A DNA stretch of 64,000 bases from Anaerotignum sp. (GCA_020024265.1 JAHHTW010000004.1:28020-92019), one strand, 5' to 3'. Positions 16,572 to 25,903 are shown, counted from the stretch's first letter. Numbers and translations: made by a program. The notes: a model not told the origin generated them from the letters alone.

Positions 16572-17552
16572 ATGGCAGAAAACAAGATTAAAAAAATTGG
16601 CGTTTTGACAAGCGGTGGGGATGCACCCGGTATGAATGCAGCCATTCGTGCAGTTGTGCGCACCGCATTGTTCCATGATGTGGATGTCATTGGAATCCGT
16701 AAGGGTTACAATGGCCTTATCAATGGCGAAATCAAAGAAATGCACAGCAAGGATGTTTCCAATGTCATGAATTTGGGCGGTACTATATTGCATACCGCAC
16801 GTTGTCCGGAGATGATGACGGAGGAAGGATTGGATAAGGCGGCGGCGATTTATAAAATCCTCAGCTTGGATGCGCTGGTTGTCATTGGCGGGGATGGTTC
16901 TTTCCGTGGTATGCAATCTCTGGCAGAAAGAGGAGTCAACTGCATCGGGATTCCTGCAACCATTGACTTGGATATGAATAGTACAGAATATACCATTGGT
17001 TTCGATACGGCAGTAAATACGGGTATGGATGCGCTCAATAAGCTCAGAGATACATCCAGCTCACACGAAAGATGCTCTGTGGTAGAGGTGATGGGCAGAG
17101 ATGCCGGTTATATTGCTGTGTGGTGTGCTATGGTTGGTGGAGCAGAGGATGTCATGTTCCCTGAGGAAAAGGAGATCATTGACAGCAAAAAGGTAATCCA
17201 GCAGATTTTAGAAAACAGAAGCATAGGCAAGCGCCATAATTTGATTGTTGTTGCAGAAGGTGTTGGTGGTACACAAAAGCTGGCACAGGATATTCAAAAT
17301 ATCACAGGGATTCAAACAAGAGCAACCATTTTGGGGCATTTACAGCGTGGCGGAAGCCCGACAGCGGTAGACCGTATGCATGCATCCATGATGGGGTATC
17401 ATGCGGTAAAAGCAATTCTTTCGGGGGAGGAAAATAAAGTAGTTGCTTTCAATGGCGGAAAATACGAGCTATTGGATTTGGAAAAAGCTATGACAATGGA
17501 AAAACATCTGGATCATGAAATCTATGATGTGATTAAAATTTTAGCAATCTAA
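16572..17552 (+). CDS. pfkA: ATP-dependent 6-phosphofructokinase
   Basis: Committed glycolytic step: fructose 6-phosphate to fructose 1,6-bisphosphate using ATP, in the cytoplasm. The N-terminal TSGGDAPGMNAAIR (residues 13-26) and GGDGSFRG form the ATP site; PATIDLDMNSTEYTIGFDTA contains the catalytic region. The usual bacterial wording is P-x-T-I-D-N-D; here the residue after T-I-D is Leu, then Asp-Met-Asn. The 326-residue length fits the ATP-type tetramer. ATG 16572 follows AGGAAAGG. Pyruvate kinase follows after 37 bases, an arrangement common in Firmicutes. Confidence 0.95.
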   Translation: MAENKIKKIGVLTSGGDAPGMNAAIRAVVRTALFHDVDVIGIRKGYNGLINGEIKEMHSKDVSNVMNLGGTILHTARCPEMMTEEGLDKAAAIYKILSLDALVVIGGDGSFRGMQSLAERGVNCIGIPATIDLDMNSTEYTIGFDTAVNTGMDALNKLRDTSSSHERCSVVEVMGRDAGYIAVWCAMVGGAEDVMFPEEKEIIDSKKVIQQILENRSIGKRHNLIVVAEGVGGTQKLAQDIQNITGIQTRATILGHLQRGGSPTAVDRMHASMMGYHAVKAILSGEENKVVAFNGGKYELLDLEKAMTMEKHLDHEIYDVIKILAI

Positions 17553-17589
17553 AAAAGAGCAGCGGATAAAAAAAGAGGAGGTATATTGG

Positions 17590-19350
17590 ATGCGCAGAAC
17601 AAAAATCGTTTGCACTTTGGGCCCTGCAACAGATGATATAGAGATGATGAAGGAACTGATCAGAAGTGGATTGGATGCTGCCAGAGTGAATTTTTCTCAT
17701 GGAACATATGAATCTCATGGAAAGATCATTCAGAAACTCAAGCAGGCAAGAGAGGAACTGCATGCTCCCATTCCACTGATATTGGATACCAAAGGTCCGG
17801 AAATCCGTATCAAAACGTTTGAAAATGATAAAATCCGTTTGGAGGAAGGCGACCATTTTATATTGACTACAGAAGATGTACAAGGAACACAAGAACGTGT
17901 TTCTGTAACATATGAAGATTTGCCGAAAGATTTACAGAGAGGCTCTCGTGTACTGATTGATGATGGCTTAATTGAACTACAGGTGGAAAGCATACAAGGC
18001 TGTGATGTACACTGTGTGGTGATTGCAGGCGGCAGCATAAGCTCTCGTAAGGGCGTAAATTTGCCGGGGATTAAGGTCAATTTGCCCTCTTTGACAGAAA
18101 AGGATATCGAAGATTTGAAATTTGGCATTGCAAACGGTTTTGATTATATCGCAGCATCCTTTGTACGCTCCGCATCTGATGTTGTCAAAATTCGCCGTGT
18201 ATTGGAAGAAAATGGTGGTGAAAGCATTTCTATCATTTCCAAAATTGAAAACCAAGAGGGTGTGGATAACATTGATGCAATTTTAGAAGTTTCTGATGGT
18301 ATTATGGTAGCCAGAGGGGATTTGGGGGTGGAAATTCCGCCAGAAGAAGTACCTCTGGTGCAGAAAGCGTTGATTGCCAAAGCGAATAAATGTGGCAAAC
18401 CGGTCATTACCGCAACACAGATGCTTGAAAGCATGGTCAGAAGTCCAAGACCGACAAGAGCAGAAGCCAATGACGTGGCAAATGCCATTTTTGACGGCAG
18501 TGATGCCATTATGCTTTCCGGAGAAACTGCGATGGGACAGTATCCCTGCGAGGCAGTTGCAACCATGGCTCGTATTGCACAAAAGGCAGAAAGCAGCATC
18601 AATTATGAAAAAAATCTGACCATCAATTTGGAATCTGCACAGACCAATATCACAAATGCCATCAGCTTTGCCGCATGTACAACAGCCGCAGAGCTGCAAA
18701 CAGCATGCGTGACAACCATTACAAAATCCGGCTTTACTGCAAGAATGATTTCCAAGCATAGACCGGTTTGCCCGATTGTTGCCGGCGCAACATCAGAACG
18801 GGTATGGCGTCAGCTCAATTTGATTTGGGGCTGCTGCCCGGTATTGCATAAAGGCACATTGCCACATAGCGAAATCTTTGATACAGCAATGAAAATTGCA
18901 CAAAGAAGCGGTATTGTGAAAAATGGTGATACCATTGTTATGGCACTGGGTATGCCTGTTGATGTCAGTGGCTCAACCAATACATTGCGTGTCGATATTG
19001 TAGGCGATGTTTTGGTCAAAGGCATTGGTATTGGTACAAAGAAGGTAAGCGGTACTGCCAGAGTGGTAAAGGTACGGGATGAGATGGAGCAGAATTTTAA
19101 GAAAGGTGATATTTTGGTGGCAACGGCAACAGACAATGATTTGATGCCGTATCTGCAAAAAGCTGCCGGTGTCATTGTAGGCCCCATGTCGTATTCTGAA
19201 AATTGTCATGCAGAAATTGTATGTAGAGCATTGGATATTCCTGTGATCATTTGCAATGCAAAGGTGATTGATTTTATTCCGGACGATGCACTGCTCACCA
19301 TAGATGCAGAAAAAGGATTTGTATATTCCGGTATTCCGGAACAAAAGTAA
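17590..19350 (+). CDS. pyk: Pyruvate kinase with C-terminal PEP-utiliser domain
   Basis: Last glycolytic step: phosphoenolpyruvate plus ADP to pyruvate plus ATP. The barrel begins KIVCTLGPAT (residues 5-14), has N-F-S-H-G near 36, and the metal/PEP site I-S-K-I-E-N-Q-E-G followed by VARGDLGVEIP. The allosteric C-domain is followed by an extra PEP-utiliser/swivelling domain from about residue 485 to 580 (V-G-P-M-S-Y-S-E-N-C-H-A-E-I). That domain is also found in Bacillus pyruvate kinase of similar length (585). AGGAGG lies seven bases before the start. The gene is followed by a strong terminator, ending the dnaE-mtrB-pfkA-pyk series. Confidence 0.97.
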   Translation: MRRTKIVCTLGPATDDIEMMKELIRSGLDAARVNFSHGTYESHGKIIQKLKQAREELHAPIPLILDTKGPEIRIKTFENDKIRLEEGDHFILTTEDVQGTQERVSVTYEDLPKDLQRGSRVLIDDGLIELQVESIQGCDVHCVVIAGGSISSRKGVNLPGIKVNLPSLTEKDIEDLKFGIANGFDYIAASFVRSASDVVKIRRVLEENGGESISIISKIENQEGVDNIDAILEVSDGIMVARGDLGVEIPPEEVPLVQKALIAKANKCGKPVITATQMLESMVRSPRPTRAEANDVANAIFDGSDAIMLSGETAMGQYPCEAVATMARIAQKAESSINYEKNLTINLESAQTNITNAISFAACTTAAELQTACVTTITKSGFTARMISKHRPVCPIVAGATSERVWRQLNLIWGCCPVLHKGTLPHSEIFDTAMKIAQRSGIVKNGDTIVMALGMPVDVSGSTNTLRVDIVGDVLVKGIGIGTKKVSGTARVVKVRDEMEQNFKKGDILVATATDNDLMPYLQKAAGVIVGPMSYSENCHAEIVCRALDIPVIICNAKVIDFIPDDALLTIDAEKGFVYSGIPEQK

Positions 19351-19359
19351 TATATACGC

Positions 19360-19397
19360 AAAAGCCTTTGCAAAATGCAAATTTGCAGAGGCTTTTT
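19360..19397 (+). terminator. Intrinsic terminator after pyk
   Basis: AAAAGCCTTTGCAAA pairs with TTTGCAGAGGCTTTT (one mismatch) around a short loop, followed by a T-run. Confidence 0.88.
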
Positions 19398-19433
19398 GGA
19401 CAGAGATCACAGGGTAAAGGCAGGTGAGACAGC

Positions 19434-21305
19434 ATGTTTGACATCGCACAAGAGTTGAAAAATCTTCCACAGAAGCCCGGTGTTTATTTGATGAAAAACA
19501 AAGATGGTGAAATCATATATGTAGGCAAAGCCGTGAATTTACGCAATCGTGTGCGACAGTATTTCCAAAACAGCCGCAACCAAAATCCCAAAACCCGTAC
19601 CATGGTGCCACACATTGCAGAATTTGAATATATTGTGACAGATTCTGAAATGGAAGCCTTGCTTTTGGAATGTACCCTCATCAAAGAACATCAACCGCAT
19701 TACAATATTTTGCTCAAGGATGATAAGACATATCCCTATATCAAAGTGACGGTGCAGGAGGATTTTCCACGTATATTCATCACACGCAGACGAGAGAAGG
19801 ATAAGGCGAAATATTATGGTCCCTTTACAGATGTTTTGGCAATGAAGGAAACCGTGGAGCTGTTGCACAAACTCTTTCCGATCCGCAAGTGCAAAAAAAA
19901 TCTTCCGAAGGAAATTGGAAAAGAACGCCCATGTCTGAATTATCACATTGGACAATGCCTTGCCCCGTGCAGCGGCAATGTTGCAAAGGACGTATATGCT
20001 GTCTATGTACGGGATGCCATGGATTTTTTGGAAGGACGGCACGATACCATTTCCAAGCGTATGCAAGCAGAGATGCAGGAAGCGGCAGAAAATCTGGAGT
20101 ATGAAAAAGCAGCCGCACTGCGGGATAAAATCATGGCGTTGCGCAGTGTATCGCAAAAACAGAAAATGGACAATATGTCTTTGCAAGAAGCAGATGTCAT
20201 TGCATTTGTGCGTGCTTTTTCAGAATGTTTGGTGCAGGTATTCTTTATTCGCAATGGCAGAATGACAGGACGAGAAAACTATACGATGATGATACCAAAG
20301 GAGCAGAGCCGCAGTGAAGTGATGACAGCCTTTGTTACACAGTTTTACAGCGGTACGGCATATGTACCAAAGGAAATTATATTACAGGAACCTCTGACAG
20401 AAGAAGAACAACCCCTGTTGGAGCATTATCTGGCAAATCGAAGAGGGAGCAAGGTGGCTGTAACCGTACCCGTGAAGGGGGAAAAGCAAAAGCTGGTAGA
20501 GCTTGCCTACAAAAATGTATCACTGGTTTTTGCACAGTTTGGTGAAAAAATGAAACGGGAAGAGCAGCGGACAAAGGGTGCCATACGACAGATACAAGAA
20601 ACACTGGGCTTGCACAATCCTCTGCATCGTGTAGAGGCATATGATATTTCCAATACACAAGGTTTTGCATCGGTTGGCTCTATGGTTGTATTTGAAGATG
20701 GACAGCCCAGACGCAGTGATTACCGCAAATTTAGAATCAAAACTGTGGTGGGCGCAAATGACTTTGCATCCATGCAGGAAGTGATTACACGCAGGCTCAA
20801 TCATGCGGTCAAAGAAAAGGCAGAGGGCAAAACAAGCAGTTTTACACGTCTGCCGGATTTGATTTTGATGGATGGTGGAAAGACACAGGTACATGCCACA
20901 GAAGAAATTTTGATGCAATTTGGCATAGACATTCCGGTTTGCGGTATGGTAAAGGATGATCGGCATCGTACCAGAGGATTGTATTTTCAAGGGCAGGAGG
21001 TTCCTATGCCTTTCACAAGTGAAGGCTTTCGTCTGGTTACAAGAATACAGGATGAGGTACACCGCTTTGCCATTCATTACCATAGGCGGTTGCATGAAAA
21101 GCAATCTTTCCATTCGGTACTGGATGAAATCAAGGGGATTGGCGCAGTGCGCAGAAAGGCGTTGATGAGCCATTTTGGCTCTGTTGCGCAAATTGCAAAG
21201 GCGGAGGTTGGAGAGCTTTTGGAAGTAGAAGGTATGACCATTCCATCAGCAGAAGCGGTGTATGCATTTTTTCGTGGGACAGAACGTGCAACAGTGGATC
21301 AGTAA
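19434..21305 (+). CDS. uvrC: Excinuclease ABC subunit C
   Basis: Nucleotide-excision-repair endonuclease that makes both incisions with UvrB. An N-terminal GIY-YIG nuclease domain (PGVYLMKNKDGEIIYVGKA, residues 14-32) is followed by a UVR coiled-coil near 200-240, then the RNase-H-like C-terminal nuclease (V-E-A-Y-D-I-S-N-T-Q-G and LILMDGGKTQ) and terminal helix-hairpin-helix repeats (IKGIGAVRRKALMSHFG). Length of 623 residues is normal. uvrA and uvrB are not in the window. hprK follows after 17 bases, so uvrC probably heads a uvrC-hprK-murB-rapZ-whiA-HPr unit. Confidence 0.97.
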   Translation: MFDIAQELKNLPQKPGVYLMKNKDGEIIYVGKAVNLRNRVRQYFQNSRNQNPKTRTMVPHIAEFEYIVTDSEMEALLLECTLIKEHQPHYNILLKDDKTYPYIKVTVQEDFPRIFITRRREKDKAKYYGPFTDVLAMKETVELLHKLFPIRKCKKNLPKEIGKERPCLNYHIGQCLAPCSGNVAKDVYAVYVRDAMDFLEGRHDTISKRMQAEMQEAAENLEYEKAAALRDKIMALRSVSQKQKMDNMSLQEADVIAFVRAFSECLVQVFFIRNGRMTGRENYTMMIPKEQSRSEVMTAFVTQFYSGTAYVPKEIILQEPLTEEEQPLLEHYLANRRGSKVAVTVPVKGEKQKLVELAYKNVSLVFAQFGEKMKREEQRTKGAIRQIQETLGLHNPLHRVEAYDISNTQGFASVGSMVVFEDGQPRRSDYRKFRIKTVVGANDFASMQEVITRRLNHAVKEKAEGKTSSFTRLPDLILMDGGKTQVHATEEILMQFGIDIPVCGMVKDDRHRTRGLYFQGQEVPMPFTSEGFRLVTRIQDEVHRFAIHYHRRLHEKQSFHSVLDEIKGIGAVRRKALMSHFGSVAQIAKAEVGELLEVEGMTIPSAEAVYAFFRGTERATVDQ

Positions 21306-21322
21306 GAGAGGAGATGCGTAAG

Positions 21323-22249
21323 ATGTATTCAGCATCCATTCAAAAATTTCTGGATCATTTTGAATTAGAGAATATATTGCCGGAAATTGATATTTCCGGA
21401 CGTGTAATTACCCGTAAAGAGGTCAACCGACCGGGTTTGCAGTTGACCGGATTTTATGAAAGATTTGACAATGATCGTGTACAGCTGATTGGTCGTGTAG
21501 AACACAGTTATCTTTTGACATTGAATGATGATCAAAGAAAACAGGCGATTTGCCATTTGTTTGAACACCATATTCCATGCCTGATTATTTGTAAAAATCT
21601 GGAGGTTTTTCCGGAAATGCTGCACTATGGCAGAAAATATGGTGTGCCGATTTTTCGTACAGCAGAAACCACCACCAGCTTTGTTGCGGCGCTGATTGCG
21701 TGGCTGCATACAGAGCTTGCAGAGCGTGAAACCATACATGGTGTATTGCTGGATATTTATGGCGAAGGCGTCCTTTTGATTGGGGACAGCGGAATCGGAA
21801 AAAGCGAAACGGCACTGGAACTGATTAAAAGAGGACACCGTTTGATTGCCGATGATGCGGTAGAAATCAAAAAGATTGCAGACCGTACATTGGTTGGTAC
21901 TTGCCCGGAGCTGATTCGTTATCTCATCGAAGTGCGTGGCATTGGTATATTGAATGTCAAAGAACTCTTTGGCGTTGGTGCAGTCCGTGAAAAAAAATCC
22001 ATTGATTTTGTTTTGCGGTTGGAAATGTGGGATGGTAAGACAGGGACATACGACCGATTGGGATTGGACGAGGAATATATTGAGATTTTGGGGAATAAAG
22101 TACTTTGTAATCGTATTCCGCTGCGTCCCGGCAGAAATGTGGCTGTGATTTGTGAATCGGCAGCGATTACAAATCGTCAAAAAAAGATGGGAACCAATAC
22201 CGCAAAGGAGCTGGAAGCACGTATGATGCGTCAGGTTCACAATGGGTAA
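21323..22249 (+). CDS. hprK: HPr kinase/phosphorylase
   Basis: Bifunctional enzyme that phosphorylates and dephosphorylates the regulatory serine of HPr and Crh, the central signal of Firmicute carbon catabolite repression. Walker A GDSGIGKS is at about residues 154-161, followed by the family signature LIADDAVEIKKI and E-V-R-G-I-G-I-L-N-V. Length of 308 residues is typical. ATG 21323 is preferred (AGGAG nine bases upstream); ATG 21314 abuts that ribosome-binding site. A possible substrate, the HPr paralogue at 25205, lies four genes downstream in the same run. Confidence 0.96.
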   Translation: MYSASIQKFLDHFELENILPEIDISGRVITRKEVNRPGLQLTGFYERFDNDRVQLIGRVEHSYLLTLNDDQRKQAICHLFEHHIPCLIICKNLEVFPEMLHYGRKYGVPIFRTAETTTSFVAALIAWLHTELAERETIHGVLLDIYGEGVLLIGDSGIGKSETALELIKRGHRLIADDAVEIKKIADRTLVGTCPELIRYLIEVRGIGILNVKELFGVGAVREKKSIDFVLRLEMWDGKTGTYDRLGLDEEYIEILGNKVLCNRIPLRPGRNVAVICESAAITNRQKKMGTNTAKELEARMMRQVHNG

Positions 22250-22268
22250 AAGACAGGAGGTACATGCT

Positions 22269-23186
22269 ATGGAAGGAATCAAAGAACAGTTGCAGCAAAT
22301 ACTTGGCACAGACGCCGTTTTATGCAACGAAAGCATGGAAAAACATACCACATTTCAAACAGGCGGTACAGCGGATTTCTTTCTGATGCCACAGACTGCA
22401 CAGCAGATACAGGAGAGTATCCGCTTGTTGCGCAGAGAGAATATTCCATATCTGGTGGTGGGTAATGGAAGCAATTTATTGGTATCCGATGCGGGAATTC
22501 GTGGAGCGGTGATACAGCTGGGAAGCCGTATGCAGCAAATTTCAATTACAGATGATACCATGTATATACAATGTGGTGCATTGTTGAGTATGGCAGCTGC
22601 AAAAGCGGCAGAAGCAGGCTTGGATGGCTTGGTTTTTGCCTCCGGTATTCCGGGAACATTTGGCGGCGCTGTTGTGATGAATGCGGGTGCCTATGGCGGA
22701 GAAATGAAGGATGTACTCATAAGTGTAGAAGTGCTTACCAAGGATTTGGAAGTGAAAACCATACCGACAGAAGATTTGCAGCTATCCTATCGTCATAGCA
22801 TGGTAGCAGAAAAAGAGTATATTGTTCTGGGAGGCAGTATTGCGTTGCAGAAAGGCGAAGCTGACAAAATCAAAGCATCTATGACGGAATTGGCACAGCA
22901 AAGAAGGGAAAAACAACCCCTGCAATATCCAAGTGCCGGCAGTACGTTCAAACGTCCCAAGGGATATTTTGCAGGAAAGCTCATCAGTGATGCAGGGCTG
23001 AAGGGTAAGACCATTGGCGGTGCGCAGGTATCGGAAAAGCATGCGGGCTTTATCATCAATATCGGCGGTGCAACCACAAATGATATTTTGGATTTGATCG
23101 CTTTTTGTCAAAAAACAGTGATGGAGCAATTTGGAGTTATGCTGGAAACGGAAGTAAAATTTGTAGGGGAAATCAGCAGAAAATAA
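22269..23186 (+). CDS. murB: UDP-N-acetylenolpyruvoylglucosamine reductase
   Basis: FAD- and NADPH-dependent reduction of UDP-GlcNAc-enolpyruvate to UDP-MurNAc in cytoplasmic peptidoglycan synthesis. The flavin-binding region contains HTTFQTGGTADFF and VVGNGSNLLVSD, then A-S-G-I-P-G-T-F-G-G-A-V-V-M-N-A-G-A-Y-G-G. The proton-donor serine is in P-S-A-G-S-T-F-K-R-P, as in type II MurB enzymes. AGGAGG sits eight bases before ATG 22269. The gene lies between hprK and rapZ; murB-rapZ-whiA order is frequent in Clostridia. Confidence 0.96.
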   Translation: MEGIKEQLQQILGTDAVLCNESMEKHTTFQTGGTADFFLMPQTAQQIQESIRLLRRENIPYLVVGNGSNLLVSDAGIRGAVIQLGSRMQQISITDDTMYIQCGALLSMAAAKAAEAGLDGLVFASGIPGTFGGAVVMNAGAYGGEMKDVLISVEVLTKDLEVKTIPTEDLQLSYRHSMVAEKEYIVLGGSIALQKGEADKIKASMTELAQQRREKQPLQYPSAGSTFKRPKGYFAGKLISDAGLKGKTIGGAQVSEKHAGFIINIGGATTNDILDLIAFCQKTVMEQFGVMLETEVKFVGEISRK

Positions 23187-23213
23187 CGTGTGTCAAAAGA
23201 GAGGTGGTACAAT

Positions 23214-24086
23214 ATGCGGTTTGTCATTGTAACAGGAATGTCTGGGGCAGGGAAGTCCTCTGCACTCAAATTTTTAGAAGACATCAATTATTTTTGCGTA
23301 GATAATATGCCGCCGGCACTTTTGCCAAAGCTCGCAGAGCTTTGCTATGACCAAGACGGTTCTATTGAACGTGTTGCTATGGGGATTGATATTCGTGGAG
23401 GAAAGCTGTTTGAGGACTTGTTTTCTGTATTGTTAAATCTACAAGAAAATGGCTATGATTACGAAATACTGTTTTTGGATGCTGCTGACCGTGTATTGAT
23501 TCAACGATATAAGGAAACCAGACGCAGCCATCCTCTGTCTCGCCATGGTTCCATAGAGGAAGGGATTTTTAAGGAAAGAGAAATGCTCAAGGAAGTCAAG
23601 GAAAAGGCAACTTATATCATTGATACCAGCAATGTACTGACAAGAGAGCTGAAAGAACAAATCAATCGTATTTTCTTAGATGACGAAAAATTTGAAAATC
23701 TTGTCATTACGGTGGATTCCTTTGGTTTCAAATATGGGATTCCACCGGATAGCGATTTGGTATTTGATGTGCGGTTTCTGCCAAACCCGTACTATATTCC
23801 GGAGCTGAGAGAGCTTTCGGGCAATGATAGCCCTGTCAGCGATTATGTGATGCAGTTTCCGGAAAGCAGGCTGTTTTTGGACAAGCTGGTGGATATGGTA
23901 GAGTTTTTGATCCCGCATTATATCAAAGAAGGGAAGACAAGCCTTGTGATCAGTATTGGCTGTACGGGAGGCAAGCATCGTTCCGTGACATTGGCCAATG
24001 CGCTTTTTACCGCATTGAGCAGAGAAGCACATACGGTATTGCTCAAACATAATGATATTGAAAAGGATGCAAAACGCAAGGGATAA
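23214..24086 (+). CDS. rapZ: RapZ/YvcJ-family nucleotide-binding protein
   Basis: P-loop protein of the RapZ/YvcJ family. E. coli RapZ is an RNase adaptor tuning glmS through small RNAs; B. subtilis YvcJ affects competence, and its role is less clear. The P-loop GMSGAGKS is at residues 8-15 and V-D-N-M-P-P-A-L-L-P near residue 30. The C-terminal RapZ signature IGCTGGKHRSV is near residue 245. GAGGTGG precedes ATG 23214. In many Firmicutes yvcK lies between this gene and whiA; here it is absent and 150 gene-free bases separate the two. Confidence 0.94.
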   Translation: MRFVIVTGMSGAGKSSALKFLEDINYFCVDNMPPALLPKLAELCYDQDGSIERVAMGIDIRGGKLFEDLFSVLLNLQENGYDYEILFLDAADRVLIQRYKETRRSHPLSRHGSIEEGIFKEREMLKEVKEKATYIIDTSNVLTRELKEQINRIFLDDEKFENLVITVDSFGFKYGIPPDSDLVFDVRFLPNPYYIPELRELSGNDSPVSDYVMQFPESRLFLDKLVDMVEFLIPHYIKEGKTSLVISIGCTGGKHRSVTLANALFTALSREAHTVLLKHNDIEKDAKRKG

Positions 24087-24236
24087 GCCAATATCAGAAA
24101 GATTGTTTACGCTGCTTGGTCGGCATACAGTTCGGGATATGGGTTTGTATTTTTGCCCTATTTATATGATGTTATTGCATGAATTATTTGATAAAGAATG
24201 GATTCTGTATGAAAACATTACGAATGGAGAAAAACC

Positions 24237-25208
24237 ATGTGTGAGAATATAAATTTGTCATTTTCCCATAAGGTCAAAGACGAGTTGTCAGTGCAATTTG
24301 GGAATGCACGCCATTGCAAACTTGCAGAAATTGCTGCTTTGGTGAATATGTGTGGAGAGATTTGCATTTTTGGAGAAAAAATTTGTCTAAAAATTCAGAG
24401 TGACAATTTTTTGCTAATAAAAAAGTGCTTTACATTATTAGAAAATACTTTTAATATGAAACAAGATATATCCGTACGTACCAGCAGTAAGAAACGCCGT
24501 AGTTACATGATTTGGCTTCGTCATACGGAGGATGTCATGAGGGTATTGATGGCTACGGGAGTTTTACGCACAAAAGACGGCAGGAAGTGTTTGCAAAATA
24601 CGATATCACCTATGGTGACAAGTAAGGTCTGTTGTAAGCGTTCTTATTTGAGAGGCGCATTTTTGGCAGTGGGTTCCATCAATGATCCGAATAAGAATTA
24701 TCATCTGGAATTTGTACTTACAGATGACAAACAGGCAGTGCAGCTGATGGATATGATTCGCTCATTTGAATTGGATGCCAAAATGGTGGCACGTAAAGAG
24801 CATTATGTGGTATATCTGAAAGAAGGCGAGCAGATTGTTGATCTTCTGAATGTGATGCAGGCACATATGGCATTGATGGAACTGGAAAATATCCGCATTG
24901 TCAAGGAAATGCGCAATGATATCAATCGAAAGGTCAACTGCGAAACAGCCAATATAAACAAAGTTGTCGGTGCCGCTGTAAAGCAGCTTGAGGATATTAC
25001 ATACATTCAACAAAATATGGGGCTGGAGAAGCTTTCACCGCAATTACGAGAGCTCGCTGAGGTTCGGCTCAAATATCCGGATAAGAGTCTGAAGGAATTG
25101 GGTGCGTATTTATCACAGCAGGTAGGCAAATCTGGTGTAAATCACAGACTGCGAAAAATCAGTGGTATTGCAGAAATGTTGAGAGAGGGTAAAGGTGAAA
25201 TACAATGA
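24237..25208 (+). CDS. whiA: DNA-binding protein WhiA
   Basis: Sporulation/cell-division regulator related to LAGLIDADG homing endonucleases with a C-terminal helix-turn-helix. The N-terminal region reads S-F-S-H-K-V-K-D-E-L; the LAGLIDADG-like core contains KRSYLRGAFLAVGSINDPNK; the C-terminal helix-turn-helix begins P-D-K-S-L-K-E-L-G and contains S-G-V-N-H-R-L-R-K-I. Length of 323 residues is slightly above usual (310-316). ATG 24237 has GGAG eight bases upstream. It overlaps the following HPr-like gene by four bases. Confidence 0.95.
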   Translation: MCENINLSFSHKVKDELSVQFGNARHCKLAEIAALVNMCGEICIFGEKICLKIQSDNFLLIKKCFTLLENTFNMKQDISVRTSSKKRRSYMIWLRHTEDVMRVLMATGVLRTKDGRKCLQNTISPMVTSKVCCKRSYLRGAFLAVGSINDPNKNYHLEFVLTDDKQAVQLMDMIRSFELDAKMVARKEHYVVYLKEGEQIVDLLNVMQAHMALMELENIRIVKEMRNDINRKVNCETANINKVVGAAVKQLEDITYIQQNMGLEKLSPQLRELAEVRLKYPDKSLKELGAYLSQQVGKSGVNHRLRKISGIAEMLREGKGEIQ

Positions 25209-25447
25209 CACAGAAAACAGTTACAATCAAAACTTCATTGGACGCAAGACAGGCAGCTTTCTTTGTGCAGACAGCCGGTAAGTTCCAAAGCGATATTCGC
25301 ATTGCAATTGAAGAAAAGAAGGTCAATGCAAAAAGTATTATGGGTACCATTGCACTTGGCATGAGAGAGGGGCAGTGTGTGAATATTTCTGCTGATGGTG
25401 CAGATGAAGTAGAAGCAGTAGAGGAACTGGCAGCCGTATTGGCATAA
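25205..25447 (+). CDS. HPr-family protein lacking the catalytic histidine (Crh-like)
   Basis: Eighty-residue HPr fold protein. At the position of HPr His15, the phosphate-accepting histidine, the sequence has Asp13 (S-L-D-A-R-Q-A-A; codon GAC at 25241-25243). The following Arg is kept and the usual Pro is Gln. The regulatory serine region is intact (Ser44 in A-K-S-I-M-G-T, equal to HPr Ser46). Family knowledge: B. subtilis Crh has Gln15 and only the serine site; it acts as a CcpA co-effector and lies after yvcJ-yvcK-whiA. By analogy this is a regulatory, non-phosphotransfer HPr and a substrate of the HprK encoded upstream. It overlaps whiA by four bases. It is unlikely to be the phosphotransfer-system HPr. 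Confidence 0.85.
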   Translation: MTQKTVTIKTSLDARQAAFFVQTAGKFQSDIRIAIEEKKVNAKSIMGTIALGMREGQCVNISADGADEVEAVEELAAVLA

Positions 25448-25482
25448 GCAGGAAAGTCAACCGCAATTATTTCTTTATCAAA

Positions 25483-25506
25483 CAGACGGCAGACCGTTGC
25501 TTTTTA
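25483..25506 (+). terminator. Weak terminator after the HPr-like gene
   Basis: A short stem (CAgACGG with CCGTTG) around a four-base loop, followed by CTTTTTATT. Confidence 0.45.
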
Positions 25507-25582
25507 TTGCACAAGTGTCGTTTGACGTATCAAATTTATATTTTATTACTGTATTTTTACAAAAGAAACACGAATTTTTCCG

Positions 25583-25632
25583 GCAGCATCTGTGAAAGAG
25601 CGATATGCTTTTTGATAGATGCTGCTTTTTTT
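25583..25632 (+). terminator. Intrinsic terminator in the whiA-queT gap
   Basis: GCAGCATCT pairs with AGATGCTGC; an imperfect inner stem extends it, and seven T follow. It may be the main terminator of the uvrC-HPr run. Confidence 0.75.
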
Positions 25633-25635
25633 GGC

Positions 25636-25664
25636 TTGTATTTTGATGCAAGATGTGTTATGCT
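25636..25664 (+). promoter_or_regulatory. Candidate promoter of queT
   Basis: TTGTAT (25636-25641) and TATGCT (25659-25664) with a 17-base spacer, directly after the terminator. It would give a leader of about 300 bases ending in the preQ1-like element. Nothing else was recognised in 25670-25900. Confidence 0.45.
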
Positions 25665-25903
25665 AAAAAACAGCGGTTTTCCGTATCAGACGTTTAAGAG
25701 GTATGAAACAATGGCTTCCATTCTGAAAATAAACATTTTGGATATGGTATCTTGAAAAAGAGAGGCAGCATAATCTGAATTTATGCGTAACATCTGATTT
25801 GTATATAGAATCAGGAGTTTGGTTTTGAAGATTTTATAAAAACGAAATTTCCAAAACATAGATCGTCTGAAACAGACAATTTGTCGTATGCTACATATGA
25901 TTT

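Noticed and set aside
21365..22351. 328-codon open frame on the minus strand
   Set aside because: Antisense shadow of hprK, whose product has intact catalytic motifs.
24052..24252. 66-codon plus-strand frame bridging rapZ and whiA
   Set aside because: It overlaps both genes, has no start signal and no recognisable domain. It is not a remnant of yvcK as far as I can see.
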